Assembly (NCBI RefSeq): GCF_019145375.1
Contig: NZ_JAHSTX010000002.1
Coordinates: 751,308 to 815,307, forward strand
Direction of reading: 5' to 3'
Source: Pseudomonas triticicola
GTDB lineage: Bacteria > Pseudomonadota > Gammaproteobacteria > Pseudomonadales > Pseudomonadaceae
DNA length: 64,000 nucleotides
Positions 42,446 through 53,310 of this stretch are shown here, in pieces (the first letter of the stretch is position 1; each line of letters starts with the position of its first letter). Position numbers and translations under genes: made by a program. The notes beneath the pieces are model-generated. The model worked only from the letters and a program-made list of their open reading frames with translations. It did not search any database and was not told the origin of the DNA.

Positions 42446-43141
42446 ATGATTTTTCGCGCTACACGTCAATGGGCCGCGCTGGCCCTGCTCGCCGTACTGA
42501 CCCTGACCGGTTGTGCCCACGTGCAACCACCGGTGCCGCTGGACAAACAATTCTGGGATGCCAAAGAGCCGACCATCGGTGTGGCCATTACCGTCGTACC
42601 GTCGCCGGTGCTGGCGCTGACCGGCAATCAGGGCATCCTTGATTACGCCATCAATGCCGGCGTCAACAGCAAGCTCAGCGCCAACGTCGAGACCTGGCAG
42701 GTGCGCGACCTGGAAACCTTGCCCGACGCCATCGTCGCCAAGCTGCAAGCCAAGGGCTACAAGGCCAAGCGCATTGATGAAAAGGTCGATCTGAAGACCT
42801 TCAAGGAAGTCGATTTCCGCGAGGGCTACATGACCAAGGACCTGTCGCCGATGAAGGCTGCCCACGGCATTGACCGTCTGTTGCTGGTGTCGATTTATGC
42901 CACCGGTGCCACCCGCAGCTACTACAGCATCGTGCCCACCAGCGTGCCGATGGCTCAGGTCGGCGGCCAGGGCATGGTGATCGATCTGGCGGACAACAAA
43001 CTCTTGTGGTACCAGCCATTCGCCGCTGTGCAAGCCGCGCAAGGCGAGTGGGACGAGCCGTCCTACACCAACCTGTCCAACGCGTTTTATCAGGCGATGG
43101 ATAACAGCCGTCAGCAAATGATCGCCCCGTTCGCGCAATGA
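42446..43141 (+). CDS. Lipoprotein of unknown function (first of a pair)
   Basis: 231 residues with lipobox L-T-G-C (Cys23). The mature part has a predicted mixed alpha/beta fold with a G-I-D-R-L-L-L-V-S-I-Y pattern and no recognised family. Residue +2 after Cys is Ala, so outer-membrane sorting is likely. Its stop overlaps the ATG of the next lipoprotein gene (ATGA, 43138-43141), so the two are translated together and probably work as partners. GACTT...GATCC precedes the ATG without a strong ribosome site. Confidence 0.75.
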   Translation: MIFRATRQWAALALLAVLTLTGCAHVQPPVPLDKQFWDAKEPTIGVAITVVPSPVLALTGNQGILDYAINAGVNSKLSANVETWQVRDLETLPDAIVAKLQAKGYKAKRIDEKVDLKTFKEVDFREGYMTKDLSPMKAAHGIDRLLLVSIYATGATRSYYSIVPTSVPMAQVGGQGMVIDLADNKLLWYQPFAAVQAAQGEWDEPSYTNLSNAFYQAMDNSRQQMIAPFAQ

Positions 43142-44046
43142 AACGTCTGGCGCTGACCATTGCGGTGATCTCGCTGCTGGCGTTGCCTGGCTGTGCGCAG
43201 AAACCGGCACCTGAGGCCGGTTTCAAGGATCAGGCGGCGATGAGCTATGTGCAGGCACACGGACTGAAGGTCGACGTGCAACTGCCGGCGGAATTCGTCG
43301 GCGCCAGCACGGTGATCGACAGCAAGGCGGCGGTGAGCGCGGCCAATTCCAGCTACACACTGGTGTCGAGCTCCGGCGCGGGCGCCGGGTTGGCGGGGAT
43401 TCTGGTAGCCAGCCTGATCAACACGCAAATGGGTTCCGGTACGTTGCAGCGCGATGCCGAAAAAGCCGCGCTGAACGAATCGCGGCCACTGGCCGACCTG
43501 CTCGCTGGCGTGCCGTTGCAGGAGCGCTTGCAGCGTCGCTTCCAGGCGGCTTCGCAGGTGTCGGGATTCAAGCAGGGGGAGGGCGCGGTCACCGCGCGGT
43601 TGATGATCGAACCGAAGCTGATGCTGACGCCTGATCGCGGCAGTTTCGTGCTGGTCAATCAGGTTCAATTGCAGGATATCGCCGGCTCGCCGCTGTACCG
43701 CATGCGCATCGAAGTGGCCAGTCAGCCGATTCGTCGTTGCGGCAAGCAATGCATCGACGACGGCGCCCTAGACCTGGCCAAGGTCACCGCTGTGCTGGAT
43801 GAATGCATTGATGAATCCATGCGCGTGTTGAGCGCCGACCTGATGCAACCGACGCCTCCGCCCGCCGCGCAGGAAACCCTGCGTTACGTGCTCGACGGCC
43901 AGCGCGTGGTCGAGCGCGGTTATCAACTGGCGCAGAACGGCAGCTACTGGCGCTACCGCAATCTCTACGGTGCGGTGAAGTCAGTGCCGGTGCCGTTCGA
44001 GGATGCCTTGTCGTCCGCGCAACTGGCCCGAGTCTACGGTCGCTAG
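43138..44046 (+). CDS. Lipoprotein of unknown function (second of a pair)
   Basis: 302 residues with lipobox L-P-G-C (Cys19), and Ala at +2. A small-residue stretch S-S-G-A-G-A-G-L-A-G-I-L-V-A-S-L-I-N (about 78-95) could be a hydrophobic loop or short membrane-embedded segment. One Cys pair, R-C-G-K-Q-C, lies near 201-205. No family recognised. The start overlaps the stop of the preceding lipoprotein gene. Both are likely at the inner face of the outer membrane as a two-part complex; what they do is unknown. Confidence 0.75.
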   Translation: MKRLALTIAVISLLALPGCAQKPAPEAGFKDQAAMSYVQAHGLKVDVQLPAEFVGASTVIDSKAAVSAANSSYTLVSSSGAGAGLAGILVASLINTQMGSGTLQRDAEKAALNESRPLADLLAGVPLQERLQRRFQAASQVSGFKQGEGAVTARLMIEPKLMLTPDRGSFVLVNQVQLQDIAGSPLYRMRIEVASQPIRRCGKQCIDDGALDLAKVTAVLDECIDESMRVLSADLMQPTPPPAAQETLRYVLDGQRVVERGYQLAQNGSYWRYRNLYGAVKSVPVPFEDALSSAQLARVYGR

Positions 44047-44064
44047 AGGCTGATGCACGTGGGT

Positions 44065-44402
44065 TCAGGCATGCAGCCGGACCCACACGCTGACCAGCAC
44101 CGTCGCCGCTATCAACCAGGCCACCGCCGCCACCGCCAGCGACGCTTCCAGACGCATGCGGTCGACCATCACGTACAACGTCGCCAGATAGATAAAGTAG
44201 GGAATGATCGACCACATCCCAAACACGATCGTGGTCTTCAGGTCGTCGACCGAGCGGCCCTTGCCGACAATGTAATGCGCGATCAGGGCAAAGGTCGGGA
44301 ACAGCGGCACCAGGCCGGCGATGTAATAGTTTCTGGTCTTCGACAGTGCCGCGAGGATCAGCACCACTGCGGCGCCGATGGCGGCTTTCAGAATCAGATC
44401 CA

Positions 44403-44403
<1 letters not shown>
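44065..44403 (-). CDS. glpM: GlpM-family membrane protein
   Basis: 112-residue inner-membrane protein with about four hydrophobic segments (3-20, 27-46, 62-80, 88-108) and the conserved K-T-R-N-Y-Y-I-A-G-L-V-P-L-F-P-T-F region. GlpM of P. aeruginosa was named for its link to glycerol metabolism and alginate production, but its biochemical role is not known. The ATG overlaps the last base of the aauR stop, so it may be read from the aau transcript instead of a glp promoter. Confidence 0.85.
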
Positions 44404-45724
<1,321 letters not shown>

Positions 45725-45728
<4 letters not shown>

Positions 45729-47626
45729 ATTGGCTCGGCAGAAAGAGGGCTTACCAACGGTAAACTGAGGACGAAAGTGGTGCCACCGCCGGCCGGGTGT
45801 TCGACACCCAGGTGCCCGCCGGTGGCGGCGGCGAGGCTGGCGGACAGGGTCAGGCCCAGTCCCAGGCCTTGCTCGCCGGGTTTGGTGGTGAAGAACGGTT
45901 CGAACAGATGCTTGCGCGCTTCGGCGTCGATGCCGTGGCCGTTGTCGCGCACCCGCAAGCGATACTTGCCATTGAACTCTTCACCCTCCAGCCACAGTTG
46001 CGGCTGCGGTTGCGCGTGCATGGCGTCGAGGGCGTTGCCGATCAGGTTGACGAGGATCTGTTCGAGGCGGGTCTGATCGATCAGCAGCTGCACATCGGCA
46101 AACTGCCGGTGAATCTGCAGCGCGGTGTTTTCCAGGCGCGCGCCGAGCACTTGCAAGGCGGCGTCGACGGCTTTGCCGAGACTGGCCTGACCCTTGTTGT
46201 CGCCGCGCCGGGCAAACGAACGCAGGCTGGCGGTTATCCGGCCCATGCGGTCGATCAGGTCGTTGATGGTCTTGAGGTTGGTGCTGGCGACGTCGAGCTG
46301 GCCACGCTCCAGAAAGCGCACGGTGTTGCCCGACAGCGTGCGCATCGCCGCCAGCGGCTGGTTCAGTTCATGGGCAATGCTGGTCGACATCTGGCCGATG
46401 GCCGCAAGTTTGCCGGCCTGCACCAGTTCATCCTGAGCGCGGCGCAACGTCTCTTCGGCCTGGCGGCGCTCGCGGATCTGACTCTTCAGGCGTTCGTTGC
46501 TGGCGCGCAGATCGGCGGTGCGTTCGGTAATCCGACGTTCGAGTTGGCTGTTGGCTTCCTGCAATGCTTCGCGGGCGGCGAGGCGGGTGGCGAGGACTTT
46601 GCGCCGCTCGTTCCAGGCAATCAGCAGGAAGGCGAACAGGGCAAACGCAACGGCCACCAGAATGCCTTGGTTGATCGCTTCGCGGCGCAGGTCCTGCAGC
46701 GGTGTCAGCAGAGTGAAATTCCACGGCGTGTCGCTCAGCAGTCGGGTTTGCGCCAGATAACTGATGTCGTCTTCGTCGGGCTGCAATTCACTGTTGGCCG
46801 GGAAGGTCAGTTTCTCCACGCCTTCGGCCAGTGTCTCGCGGGCCAGCGGTTGCAATTCGTTGAGTGGAAACCAGTAGTACTGCAGGCTGCGGGCGAGTTT
46901 TTCCTTGACTTCGTCGCTGAGCGGAATCACCGATTTCAGCCGCCTGGCCGGGTCGCTGGACAGAATGATGATGCCGTTCTCATCGCTGACGAACGCTTCC
47001 AGACGCGCCCGTTGCCAGCGTTCTTCCATGGCTTCCAGACGCACTTTGACCACCGCGACACCGATGATCTTGCCGTGCTCTTCGAGGCCGTGGGCGAGGT
47101 AGTAACCGGGTTCGCCATTGGTGCTGCCAATGCCATAGAAACGCCCAGGCTGGCCGCGCACGGCGTCTTTGAAATAGGCGCGGAAGGACAAGTCCTCACC
47201 CAGATAACTGTCGACGTCGCGCCAGTTGCTGGTGGCCATGACCCGGCCGGTGGTGTCCATGACGTAGATGGCCCGGCTGCGGCTGCGGCGGTTCAGGCCT
47301 TCGAGGTAATCGTTGACCGTCTGCCGGTGCTCCGGAGTCGGGTCGGCGAGCAACTGCGGCACACTGGTTTCGAGTTCCAGCAGGCTGGGCAGGTAGGTGT
47401 ATTTGCTGATCTCGCTTTCGACCGCGCGGGCGTGCAGTTCCAACTGACGCTGGCCGTTCTCGCCGAGGCTGCGGATGCCGAAGTGTTCACTGGTCCAGAA
47501 GCCGATGAAACCCAGTCCGACCATCAGGGCGATGATCAGTGGCGGCAGGAACAGATGACGGATCAGACGGGGCTTCACGGCAAGTGATGGCTTTGCAGCG
47601 CGATAAAGAGTGGGGTCGCATTTCAT
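45725..47626 (-). CDS. aauS: AauS, membrane sensor histidine kinase (DctB-like)
   Basis: 633 residues. There is an N-terminal membrane segment at about 25-45, a periplasmic double-PDC sensing region to about 320, and a second membrane segment (G-I-L-V-A-V-A-F-A-L-F-A-F-L-L-I-A). A coiled-coil linker is followed by the kinase core: H box in S-I-A-H-E-L-N-Q-P-L, N box N-L-I-G-N-A-L-D-A, G1 D-N-G-H-G-I, G2 G-L-G-L-G-L. DctB-type PDC domains bind dicarboxylates; the context indicates glutamate or aspartate sensing. The ATG at 47624-47626 follows AAGG; a GTG one codon earlier is also open. It overlaps aauR by 4 bases. Confidence 0.9.
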
Positions 47627-47663
47627 CACAGATGCCTTGGGTCAACCACAACACTTGTTTGTG

Positions 47664-47799
47664 CCTGTGGCGAGGGGATTTATCCCCGTTGGGCCGCGAA
47701 GCGGCCCCAAAACCATCACTGCGGTTTAACTGAATGACCGCATGCACAGGTTTTTACGACTGCTGCGTAGCCGGACGGGGATAAATCCCCTCGCCACAG
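47664..47799. repeat. REP family B, single inverted pair
   Basis: A forward copy with CTGTGGCGAGGGGATTTATC (from 47665) and an inverted copy ending in CTCGCCACAG (to 47799), with about 55 bases between. It is the only family B element outside the array at 29.7-30.8 kb, and it separates aatP from aauS. Confidence 0.9.
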
Positions 47800-47855
47800 T
47801 GGATCTCATTGTCAGGCTGCCCGCACCCCACAGACAGGGTGCGGGTGTGTTGCTT

Positions 47856-48590
47856 TTAGTGCTGCAGGATTTTCTCGAGGAAGTGCTGCGCGCGTTCGGA
47901 GCGGGCGCTGATGTCGCCGAAGAATTCCTCTTTCGGGCAGTCCTCGATGATCTTGCCCTGATCCATGAAGATCACCCGGTCCGCCACTTTACGGGCGAAG
48001 CCCATTTCGTGGGTCACGCACATCATGGTCATGCCTTCGTGAGCCAGTTGCACCATGACGTCGAGCACTTCGTTGACCATTTCCGGGTCGAGCGCCGAGG
48101 TCGGTTCGTCGAACAGCATGACGATCGGGTCCATCGCCAGCGCACGGGCAATCGCCACACGCTGTTGCTGACCACCGGACAGTTGCCCCGGATGCTTGTG
48201 GGCGTGCGCCGACAAACCTACGCGCTCGAGCAGTTGCAGACCCTTTTTGGTCGCCTCTTCCTTGCTGCGGCCGAGCACCTTGATCTGCGCGATGGTCAGG
48301 TTTTCGGTGATGGTCAGGTGCGGGAACAGCTCGAAATGCTGGAACACCATGCCCACGCGCGAACGCAGTTTCGGCAGGTTGGTTTTCGGATCGGCGATCG
48401 ACGTGCCGTCAACCACAACGTCGCCTTTCTGGAACGGTTCCAGGGCGTTGACGCACTTGATCAGCGTCGACTTGCCTGAACCCGACGGGCCGCAGACCAC
48501 GATCACTTCGCCTTTCTTGACCTCGGTGCTGCAATCAGTCAGCACCTGGAAGTCCCCATACCACTTGTTGATGTTTTTGATAGAGATCAT
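47856..48590 (-). CDS. aatP: AatP, ATP-binding subunit of the glutamate/aspartate transporter
   Basis: 244-residue ABC ATPase of the polar amino acid type. Walker A is G-P-S-G-S-G-K-S-T (34-42), the signature is L-S-G-G-Q-Q-Q-R, and Walker B is V-M-L-F-D-E-P-T. It energises uptake of acidic amino acids at the inner membrane. Its ATG overlaps the aatM stop by 4 bases. After it, a family B REP pair separates the transporter from the aauSR genes. Confidence 0.94.
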   Translation of the reverse strand: MISIKNINKWYGDFQVLTDCSTEVKKGEVIVVCGPSGSGKSTLIKCVNALEPFQKGDVVVDGTSIADPKTNLPKLRSRVGMVFQHFELFPHLTITENLTIAQIKVLGRSKEEATKKGLQLLERVGLSAHAHKHPGQLSGGQQQRVAIARALAMDPIVMLFDEPTSALDPEMVNEVLDVMVQLAHEGMTMMCVTHEMGFARKVADRVIFMDQGKIIEDCPKEEFFGDISARSERAQHFLEKILQH

Positions 48591-49258
48591 ACGGCGAACC
48601 TTTTTTGCAGACGCTTGACCAACCGCGAGGCGGCGAAGCTGATGATGAAGTACACGAGACCGGCGAAAATCAGGAACTCATTGGAGCGGCCGATGATGTC
48701 GCCGCTGGCGCGCGAGGCGTTGAGGAAATCCACCAGGCCCACGGTGTAGACCAGCGAAGTGTCCTGGAACAGGATGATGCTCTGCTGCAGCAACAGCGGG
48801 GTCATCTTGCGGAACGCCTGCGGCAGGATGATCAGGCGCATCATCTGCCCGTAGTTCATGCCCAGTGCCTGAGCAGCACCCATCTGGCCCTTGGAAATCG
48901 ACTGCACACCGGCCCGGACGATTTCGCAGAAATACGCCGCTTCGAACATCATGAACGCCACGACGCACGAGGTGAACGCACCGATCGGCGTGTCTTCGCC
49001 GGTGATCCAGCGCAGCACGAACGGCACCGCCAGGTAGAACCAGGTGATCACCAGCAGCAGCGGAATCGAGCGGAAATAGTTGACGTAGGCGCCAGCAATG
49101 CTCGACAGCAGCTTGTTGTGCGACAAACGGCACAGCGCGAGGATCGTGCCCAGAACCATGCCGCCGATCACGCCCATGGCCATCAGCTTGAGGGTCATCA
49201 CCATGCCGTTCCACAAACCGGGAATGGCCGGGACGATGCCACTGAAATCGAATTCCAT
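48587..49258 (-). CDS. aatM: AatM, permease subunit
   Basis: 223-residue inner-membrane permease of a polar amino acid ABC transporter, with about five hydrophobic segments. The coupling-helix motif [22 protein letters not shown] is the EAA loop that contacts the ATPase. It starts on the last base of the aatQ stop (A shared) and overlaps aatP, so all three are translationally coupled. Confidence 0.93.
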   Translation of the reverse strand: MEFDFSGIVPAIPGLWNGMVMTLKLMAMGVIGGMVLGTILALCRLSHNKLLSSIAGAYVNYFRSIPLLLVITWFYLAVPFVLRWITGEDTPIGAFTSCVVAFMMFEAAYFCEIVRAGVQSISKGQMGAAQALGMNYGQMMRLIILPQAFRKMTPLLLQQSIILFQDTSLVYTVGLVDFLNASRASGDIIGRSNEFLIFAGLVYFIISFAASRLVKRLQKRFAV

Positions 49259-50004
49259 TATTTACCCCCCACGGAGATCAGGCCGGGCACTGCGACTTTC
49301 TTCTCGACCAGGCGCATCAGCAGCATCAGGCTCATGTTGAGGGTGAAATAGATCAGGGTCGCCAGGGTGAACGCTTCGAACAGGTTGGCCGAGAACTCGG
49401 CGGTCTGTTTGGTCTGCGCCAGCAATTCCATCAAACCGATCAGGGACGCCACGGAGGAGTTCTTGAACACGTTCAAAAATTCCGAGGTGAGCGGCGGAAT
49501 GATGATCCGGTAGGCCTGGGGCAGCAGCACGTTCCAGTAGATCTGCGGCAGTTTGAAACCCATCGCGCGGGCGGCGGATTCCTGGCCACGGGGCAACGCC
49601 TGGATACCGGTGCGTACTTGCTCGCAGACACGGGCGGCGGTGAACAGACCCAGGCAGACGACAACGCTCAGGTAGGCCGAAGTAGTCGGGTTGAGGTCCT
49701 GCTTGTACCACTCCTGCAGATCCGGCGGCAGCAGATCGGGCACCAGGAAGTACCAGATGAACAGCTGCACCAGCAGCGGCACGTTACGGAACAGCTCGAC
49801 GTAGCAGGTCGCGATGCCCGATACGATGCGGTTCGGCACGGTGCGCATGATGCCCAGCAGCGAGCCGAGCAGCAGGGCGATGATCCACGCCACGACGGCG
49901 ATGGCAATGGTCCAGCCCAGACCGGAGATGAACCAGTCGAGATAGGTCTCGCTGCCCACACCGGTGGACTTGAAGAACACGCCCCAGTCCCAGTTGTAAT
50001 TCAT
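49258..50004 (-). CDS. aatQ: AatQ, permease subunit
   Basis: 248-residue inner-membrane permease, the partner of AatM. Its EAA loop reads E-Q-V-R-T-G-I-Q-A-L-P-R-G-Q-E-S-A-A-R-A-M-G, and the N-terminal N-Y-N-W-D-W-G-V-F is typical of GltJ/AatQ proteins. There are about five membrane segments. GGGGAGA precedes the ATG. It is separated from aatJ by 200 bases with a hairpin. Confidence 0.93.
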   Translation of the reverse strand: MNYNWDWGVFFKSTGVGSETYLDWFISGLGWTIAIAVVAWIIALLLGSLLGIMRTVPNRIVSGIATCYVELFRNVPLLVQLFIWYFLVPDLLPPDLQEWYKQDLNPTTSAYLSVVVCLGLFTAARVCEQVRTGIQALPRGQESAARAMGFKLPQIYWNVLLPQAYRIIIPPLTSEFLNVFKNSSVASLIGLMELLAQTKQTAEFSANLFEAFTLATLIYFTLNMSLMLLMRLVEKKVAVPGLISVGGK

Positions 50005-50154
50005 TAGGGTCTCCCCTCGATTCGATCGATGTACAAGTGCCCGCCTGGGGAACTCCGTTCCCTCCCCAGTCTTTTTTCAAAGACCGGGCACACGCGATCG
50101 GCTCGACAGCCACCGGTTCGAGTGTTTCCAGAAAAATGCCAGCAGGGAGTGACC

Positions 50155-50188
50155 ATCCCCTGAAAAGGCAGGCGCCTCCTCAGGGGAT
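50155..50188 (-). promoter_or_regulatory. Intercistronic hairpin between aatJ and aatQ
   Basis: ATCCCCTGA (50155-50163) and TCAGGGGAT (50180-50188) form a perfect 9-bp stem, with a G/C-rich inner stem (AGGCAGGCGCCT). It lies 17 bases after the aatJ stop and lacks a T run. Such hairpins protect the upstream message and explain why binding proteins are made in excess over permeases; that role is inferred here. Confidence 0.6.
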
Positions 50189-50204
50189 AAGGTTAGTCAG
50201 AAAA

Positions 50205-51119
50205 TCAGGACTTCTTGTCGTCAGCCGCTTTGTCGGTCGGATTGGCGATCAGGGTCTTGAGCTCGTCGCTCATCGGGAAGTTCAGGTTCAGGCCTTTTGG
50301 CGGAATCGGCTGCATGAACCACTTCTCGTAGATCTTGTTGATTTCGCCCGAAGCGTAGGTGGCCTTGATCGCGTCATCCACAGCCTTTTTGAACGGCTCG
50401 TCGCCTTTACGCATCATGCAGCCGTAGATTTCGTACGACTGTGGCGTGCCGGTGACAGCCCAGTCATCAGCCTTCTTGGCCTTGGCGGCTTCGCCGGCCA
50501 GCAGCGCGTCGTCCATCATGAAGGCAACGGCCCGGCCCGATTCCAGCATCTGGAAGGACTCGCCATGGTCTTTGGCAGAGATGACATTCATGCCCATCTG
50601 CTTGTCGGCATTCATCGCCTTGAGGATGCGCTCGGAAGTAGTGCCGGCGGTGGTCACGACGTTCTTGCCCTTCAGATCGTCGAAATCCTTGTACTTGGAG
50701 TCAGCCTTGGACAGCAGACGGGTACCGATTTCGAAGATGCCGACGGAGAAGTCGACCTGCTGCTGACGCTCGACGTTGTTGGTGGTCGAACCGCACTCGA
50801 CGTCCACGGTGCCGTTCTGCACCAGCGGGATACGGGTCTGCGAGGTAACGAGGTTGTATTTGACTTGCAGGTTCGGCAGGTCGAGGTCTTTCTTGATCGC
50901 TTCGACGATTGCCAGCTGGATGTCGTGCGAGTAGCCGACCGGTTTGCCGGATGCATCAGCGATGTAGGAGAACGGAATGGAGGCGTCACGGTGGCCCAGG
51001 GTGATGACACCGGACTCTTTGATCTTCTTCAGGGTGCCGGTGAGCTCGGCGGCGAAAACTGGCGTGCTGATCAGAGCGGCAGCAATGGCTGCGCCCAGGA
51101 TATGGGGAACGATGCGCAT
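50205..51119 (-). CDS. aatJ: AatJ, periplasmic glutamate/aspartate-binding protein
   Basis: 304-residue solute-binding protein with a signal peptide (M-R-I-V-P-H-I-L-G-A-A-I-A-A-A-L...V-F-A). Family features are the opening L-K-K-I-K-E-S-G-V-I-T-L-G-H-R, the S-Y-I-A-D region and the V-D-V-E-C-G-S-T-T-N-N substrate loop, matching GltI/AatJ. It binds Glu and Asp in the periplasm and delivers them to AatQM. GAGGA stands nine bases before the ATG at 51117-51119. It is the first gene of the operon, behind a sigma-54 promoter. Confidence 0.94.
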   Translation of the reverse strand: MRIVPHILGAAIAAALISTPVFAAELTGTLKKIKESGVITLGHRDASIPFSYIADASGKPVGYSHDIQLAIVEAIKKDLDLPNLQVKYNLVTSQTRIPLVQNGTVDVECGSTTNNVERQQQVDFSVGIFEIGTRLLSKADSKYKDFDDLKGKNVVTTAGTTSERILKAMNADKQMGMNVISAKDHGESFQMLESGRAVAFMMDDALLAGEAAKAKKADDWAVTGTPQSYEIYGCMMRKGDEPFKKAVDDAIKATYASGEINKIYEKWFMQPIPPKGLNLNFPMSDELKTLIANPTDKAADDKKS

Positions 51120-51237
51120 CAAATTTTCCTCGACATTGTTTTTTTTATGGAGCCAGTTTGTCGGCCCTTTTTGTGCTTCGAATGCCTGACGGCTCCTGAA
51201 GGTGTTGGCACAGCAGGCATTCGTCGAGAGAGTGTAG

Positions 51238-51253
51238 AGCATGAGTCGTGCCA
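51238..51253 (-). promoter_or_regulatory. Sigma-54 promoter of aatJQMP
   Basis: The minus strand reads TGGCACGACTCATGCT: the -24 GG and -12 GC are 10 bases apart and the TGGCACG block is a perfect match to the sigma-54 consensus. The start point would fall near 51227, about 110 bases before the aatJ ATG. It fits the sigma-54 activator AauR encoded in the same locus. Confidence 0.82.
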
Positions 51254-51329
51254 GAGCAGGCGAAGTCAGTTAAGCGGTTGTTTTATAAAGTTATTAAAGT
51301 TTTATAGCGGTAATTTTATGAAGGCATGA

Positions 51330-51374
51330 TCCGGTTAACCGAATCGACTGTAGAGTCGCGTTCGGAAAACCGAA
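51330..51374. promoter_or_regulatory. Two AauR-type binding sites upstream of aatJ
   Basis: TTCGGAAAACCGAA (51361-51374) is a perfect TTCGG-N4-CCGAA inverted repeat, and TCCGGTTAACCGAA (51330-51343) matches it but for one base. They lie about 80-120 bases upstream of the sigma-54 promoter, the usual enhancer distance. As I recall, this motif was described for AauR of P. putida. Confidence 0.78.
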
Positions 51375-51383
51375 CGATCAAAA

Positions 51384-51545
51384 GCCCCTCACCCTAACCC
51401 TCTCCCGGAGGGAGAGGGGACTGACTGCGGTGGATGGTCGAGTTACGGCGACGTGAGATACGAGTCGACCTTGGATTTTGGAATCCACGGAGATCGGCTC
51501 CCTTTCCCCCTCTACCCCCTGGGGGAGAGGGCTGGGGTGAGGGGG
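51384..51545. repeat. Repeat family C (about 162 bp, inverted ends)
   Basis: A second copy of the element at 36815-36979: ends CCCTCACCCTAACCCTCTCC and GGAGAGGGCTGGGGTGAGGG, with shared inner blocks GGAGAGGGGACTGA and GATCGGCTCCCTTTCCCCCT. It lies directly next to the AauR sites and before the glpD terminator. Confidence 0.85.
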
Positions 51546-51592
51546 AAAAGATCTAACTGCCCCAATCAGGTTCAACAAAGTCCACATAACAA

Positions 51593-51624
51593 AAAGCCCC
51601 TGAATCTCTCGATTCAGGGGCTTT
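51593..51624 (-). terminator. Rho-independent terminator of glpD
   Basis: A perfect 14-bp stem, AAAGCCCCTGAATC / GATTCAGGGGCTTT, with a TCTC loop. On the minus strand the stem is followed by TT and then GTTAT (short T run). It lies 17 bases after the glpD stop. Confidence 0.85.
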
Positions 51625-51640
51625 CGTTTGAACGGTGAGA

Positions 51641-53176
51641 TCAAGCCGCCTCGATCTTCCGGTTCTGCTCAACCTTGCCCAGATACGTCGACAGCTTCTG
51701 CTGTTCCTCCGCTGTGGTGAACAAGCCTAGCTTGGTACGGCGCCACAGGATGTCGTGCGCCGTGGTCGCCCACTCTTCGCTGCACAGGTAATCGACTTCG
51801 CGGGTGTAGAGTCCGCCGCCGATGTGCTCACCCATGTCGGCCAGGCTTTCCACGCCTTCAAGCATGCGCCAGGTGCGGCTGCCGTAGGTGACGGCCCAGC
51901 GCCGGGCGATTTCAGTCGGGACGAAATCGTACTTGTCGCGGATTCGCGCGCTCAGCGCCTCTGGCGTGGTCATGTTTTCGCCGCCCGGCAGGGTGGCGGT
52001 CGCGGTCCAGCTCGGGCGCATCTGGGTGAAGAACGGCATCAATTGCGCCATCGCCGACTCGGCAAGTTTGCGGTAAGTGGTCAGCTTGCCGCCGAACACC
52101 GACAGCAACGGCGCTTCTTCGGCACTGCCCGACAGCGCCAGGGTGTAATCGCGGGTCACTGCCGAAGGATTGTCGGATTCGTCGTTGCACAGCGGGCGAA
52201 CGCCCGAGTAGCTGTGCACAATGTCTTCGCGGCTCAGCTGCTTCTTGAAGTGGGCGTTGACCACTTTCAGCACGTAATCGGTTTCGCCTTCGGTGATCGC
52301 TACTTTCGCCGGGTCGCCGGTGTACTCCCGGTCGGTGGTGCCGATCAGGGTGAAGTGGTTCAGGTACGGAATAGTGAAAACGATGCGCTGATCTTCGTTT
52401 TGCAGAATGTGCGCATGCTCGCCTTCGTACAGTTTCGGCACGATGATGTGGCTGCCCTGAATCAGACGGATGCCATACGGCGATTCCATCTTCAGGTCGT
52501 CACGAATGAACTTCGCCACCCATGGGCCGGCGGCGTTCACCAGTGCTTTGGCGGTGATCGAAAACAGGCTGCCGTCGGCGCGCTCCAGATGCAGATGCCA
52601 CAAACCTTTGCTGCGGCGGGCACTGACACAGCGGGTCTGGGTATGAACGTGGGCGCCTTTTTCGCGGGCGGCCATGGCATTCAAGACCACCAGGCGGGCA
52701 TCGTCGACCCAGCAATCGGAGTATTCGAAGCCTTTCTTGATTTCGCTTTTCAGCGCGCTGTCGGCGCCGAACTTCAGGCTTTTCGAACCCGGCAACTTCT
52801 CGCGCTTGCCGAGGTTGTCGTAAAGGAACAGGCCGGCACGAATCATCCACGCCGGACGCAGGTGCGGGCGGTGTGGCAGCACGAAACGCATCGGTTTGAC
52901 GATGTGCGGCGCTTTGGCCAGCAGCACTTCGCGCTCGGCCAGCGCTTCGCGCACCAGACGGAATTCGTAATGCTCCAGATAGCGCAGGCCACCGTGGATC
53001 AGCTTGCTGCTGGCCGACGAGGTGTGGCTGGCCAGGTCGTCTTTTTCGCAAAGGAACACCGAAAGACCGCGACCGGCGGCATCCGCTGCGATCCCTACGC
53101 CATTGATCCCGCCGCCAATCACGGCAACGTCATAGATCTCGGAGAGAGGGGGCGTACGCAAGGTAGAGGTGGACAT
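51641..53176 (-). CDS. glpD: GlpD, aerobic glycerol-3-phosphate dehydrogenase
   Basis: 511-residue FAD enzyme at the inner membrane that oxidises glycerol-3-phosphate to dihydroxyacetone phosphate and feeds ubiquinone. The dinucleotide fold is D-V-A-V-I-G-G-G-I-N-G-V-G-I-A (about 15-29), and the FAD-DAO family motif H-G-G-L-R-Y-L-E appears near 60-67. The full family length is present. Operator-like sequence lies just upstream. It is the last gene of the glpF-K-R-D cluster but has its own promoter region. Confidence 0.96.
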   Translation of the reverse strand: MSTSTLRTPPLSEIYDVAVIGGGINGVGIAADAAGRGLSVFLCEKDDLASHTSSASSKLIHGGLRYLEHYEFRLVREALAEREVLLAKAPHIVKPMRFVLPHRPHLRPAWMIRAGLFLYDNLGKREKLPGSKSLKFGADSALKSEIKKGFEYSDCWVDDARLVVLNAMAAREKGAHVHTQTRCVSARRSKGLWHLHLERADGSLFSITAKALVNAAGPWVAKFIRDDLKMESPYGIRLIQGSHIIVPKLYEGEHAHILQNEDQRIVFTIPYLNHFTLIGTTDREYTGDPAKVAITEGETDYVLKVVNAHFKKQLSREDIVHSYSGVRPLCNDESDNPSAVTRDYTLALSGSAEEAPLLSVFGGKLTTYRKLAESAMAQLMPFFTQMRPSWTATATLPGGENMTTPEALSARIRDKYDFVPTEIARRWAVTYGSRTWRMLEGVESLADMGEHIGGGLYTREVDYLCSEEWATTAHDILWRRTKLGLFTTAEEQQKLSTYLGKVEQNRKIEAA

Positions 53177-53216
53177 CGGCTGGCCTCGGTTCTTTTGGTT
53201 TTATGTCTTGGAAATC

Positions 53217-53243
53217 GAACATTAATGTTCATTTGCGAAAATG
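53217..53243 (-). promoter_or_regulatory. GlpR operator of glpD
   Basis: AATGTTCATTTGCGAAAATG (53224-53243) fits the E. coli GlpR consensus WATKTTCGWTAWCGAAMATW at about 16 of 20 positions. It is fused to a perfect 14-bp palindrome, GAACATTAATGTTC (53217-53230). Its distance to the glpD ATG is about 40 bases, suitable for repression. Confidence 0.65.
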
Positions 53244-53310
53244 GTAGCCCATAAACACGCGCGCAGCCAGTCGCGTTCGATTGAAAAAACTCATCGAAGG
53301 GCGATTAAAA

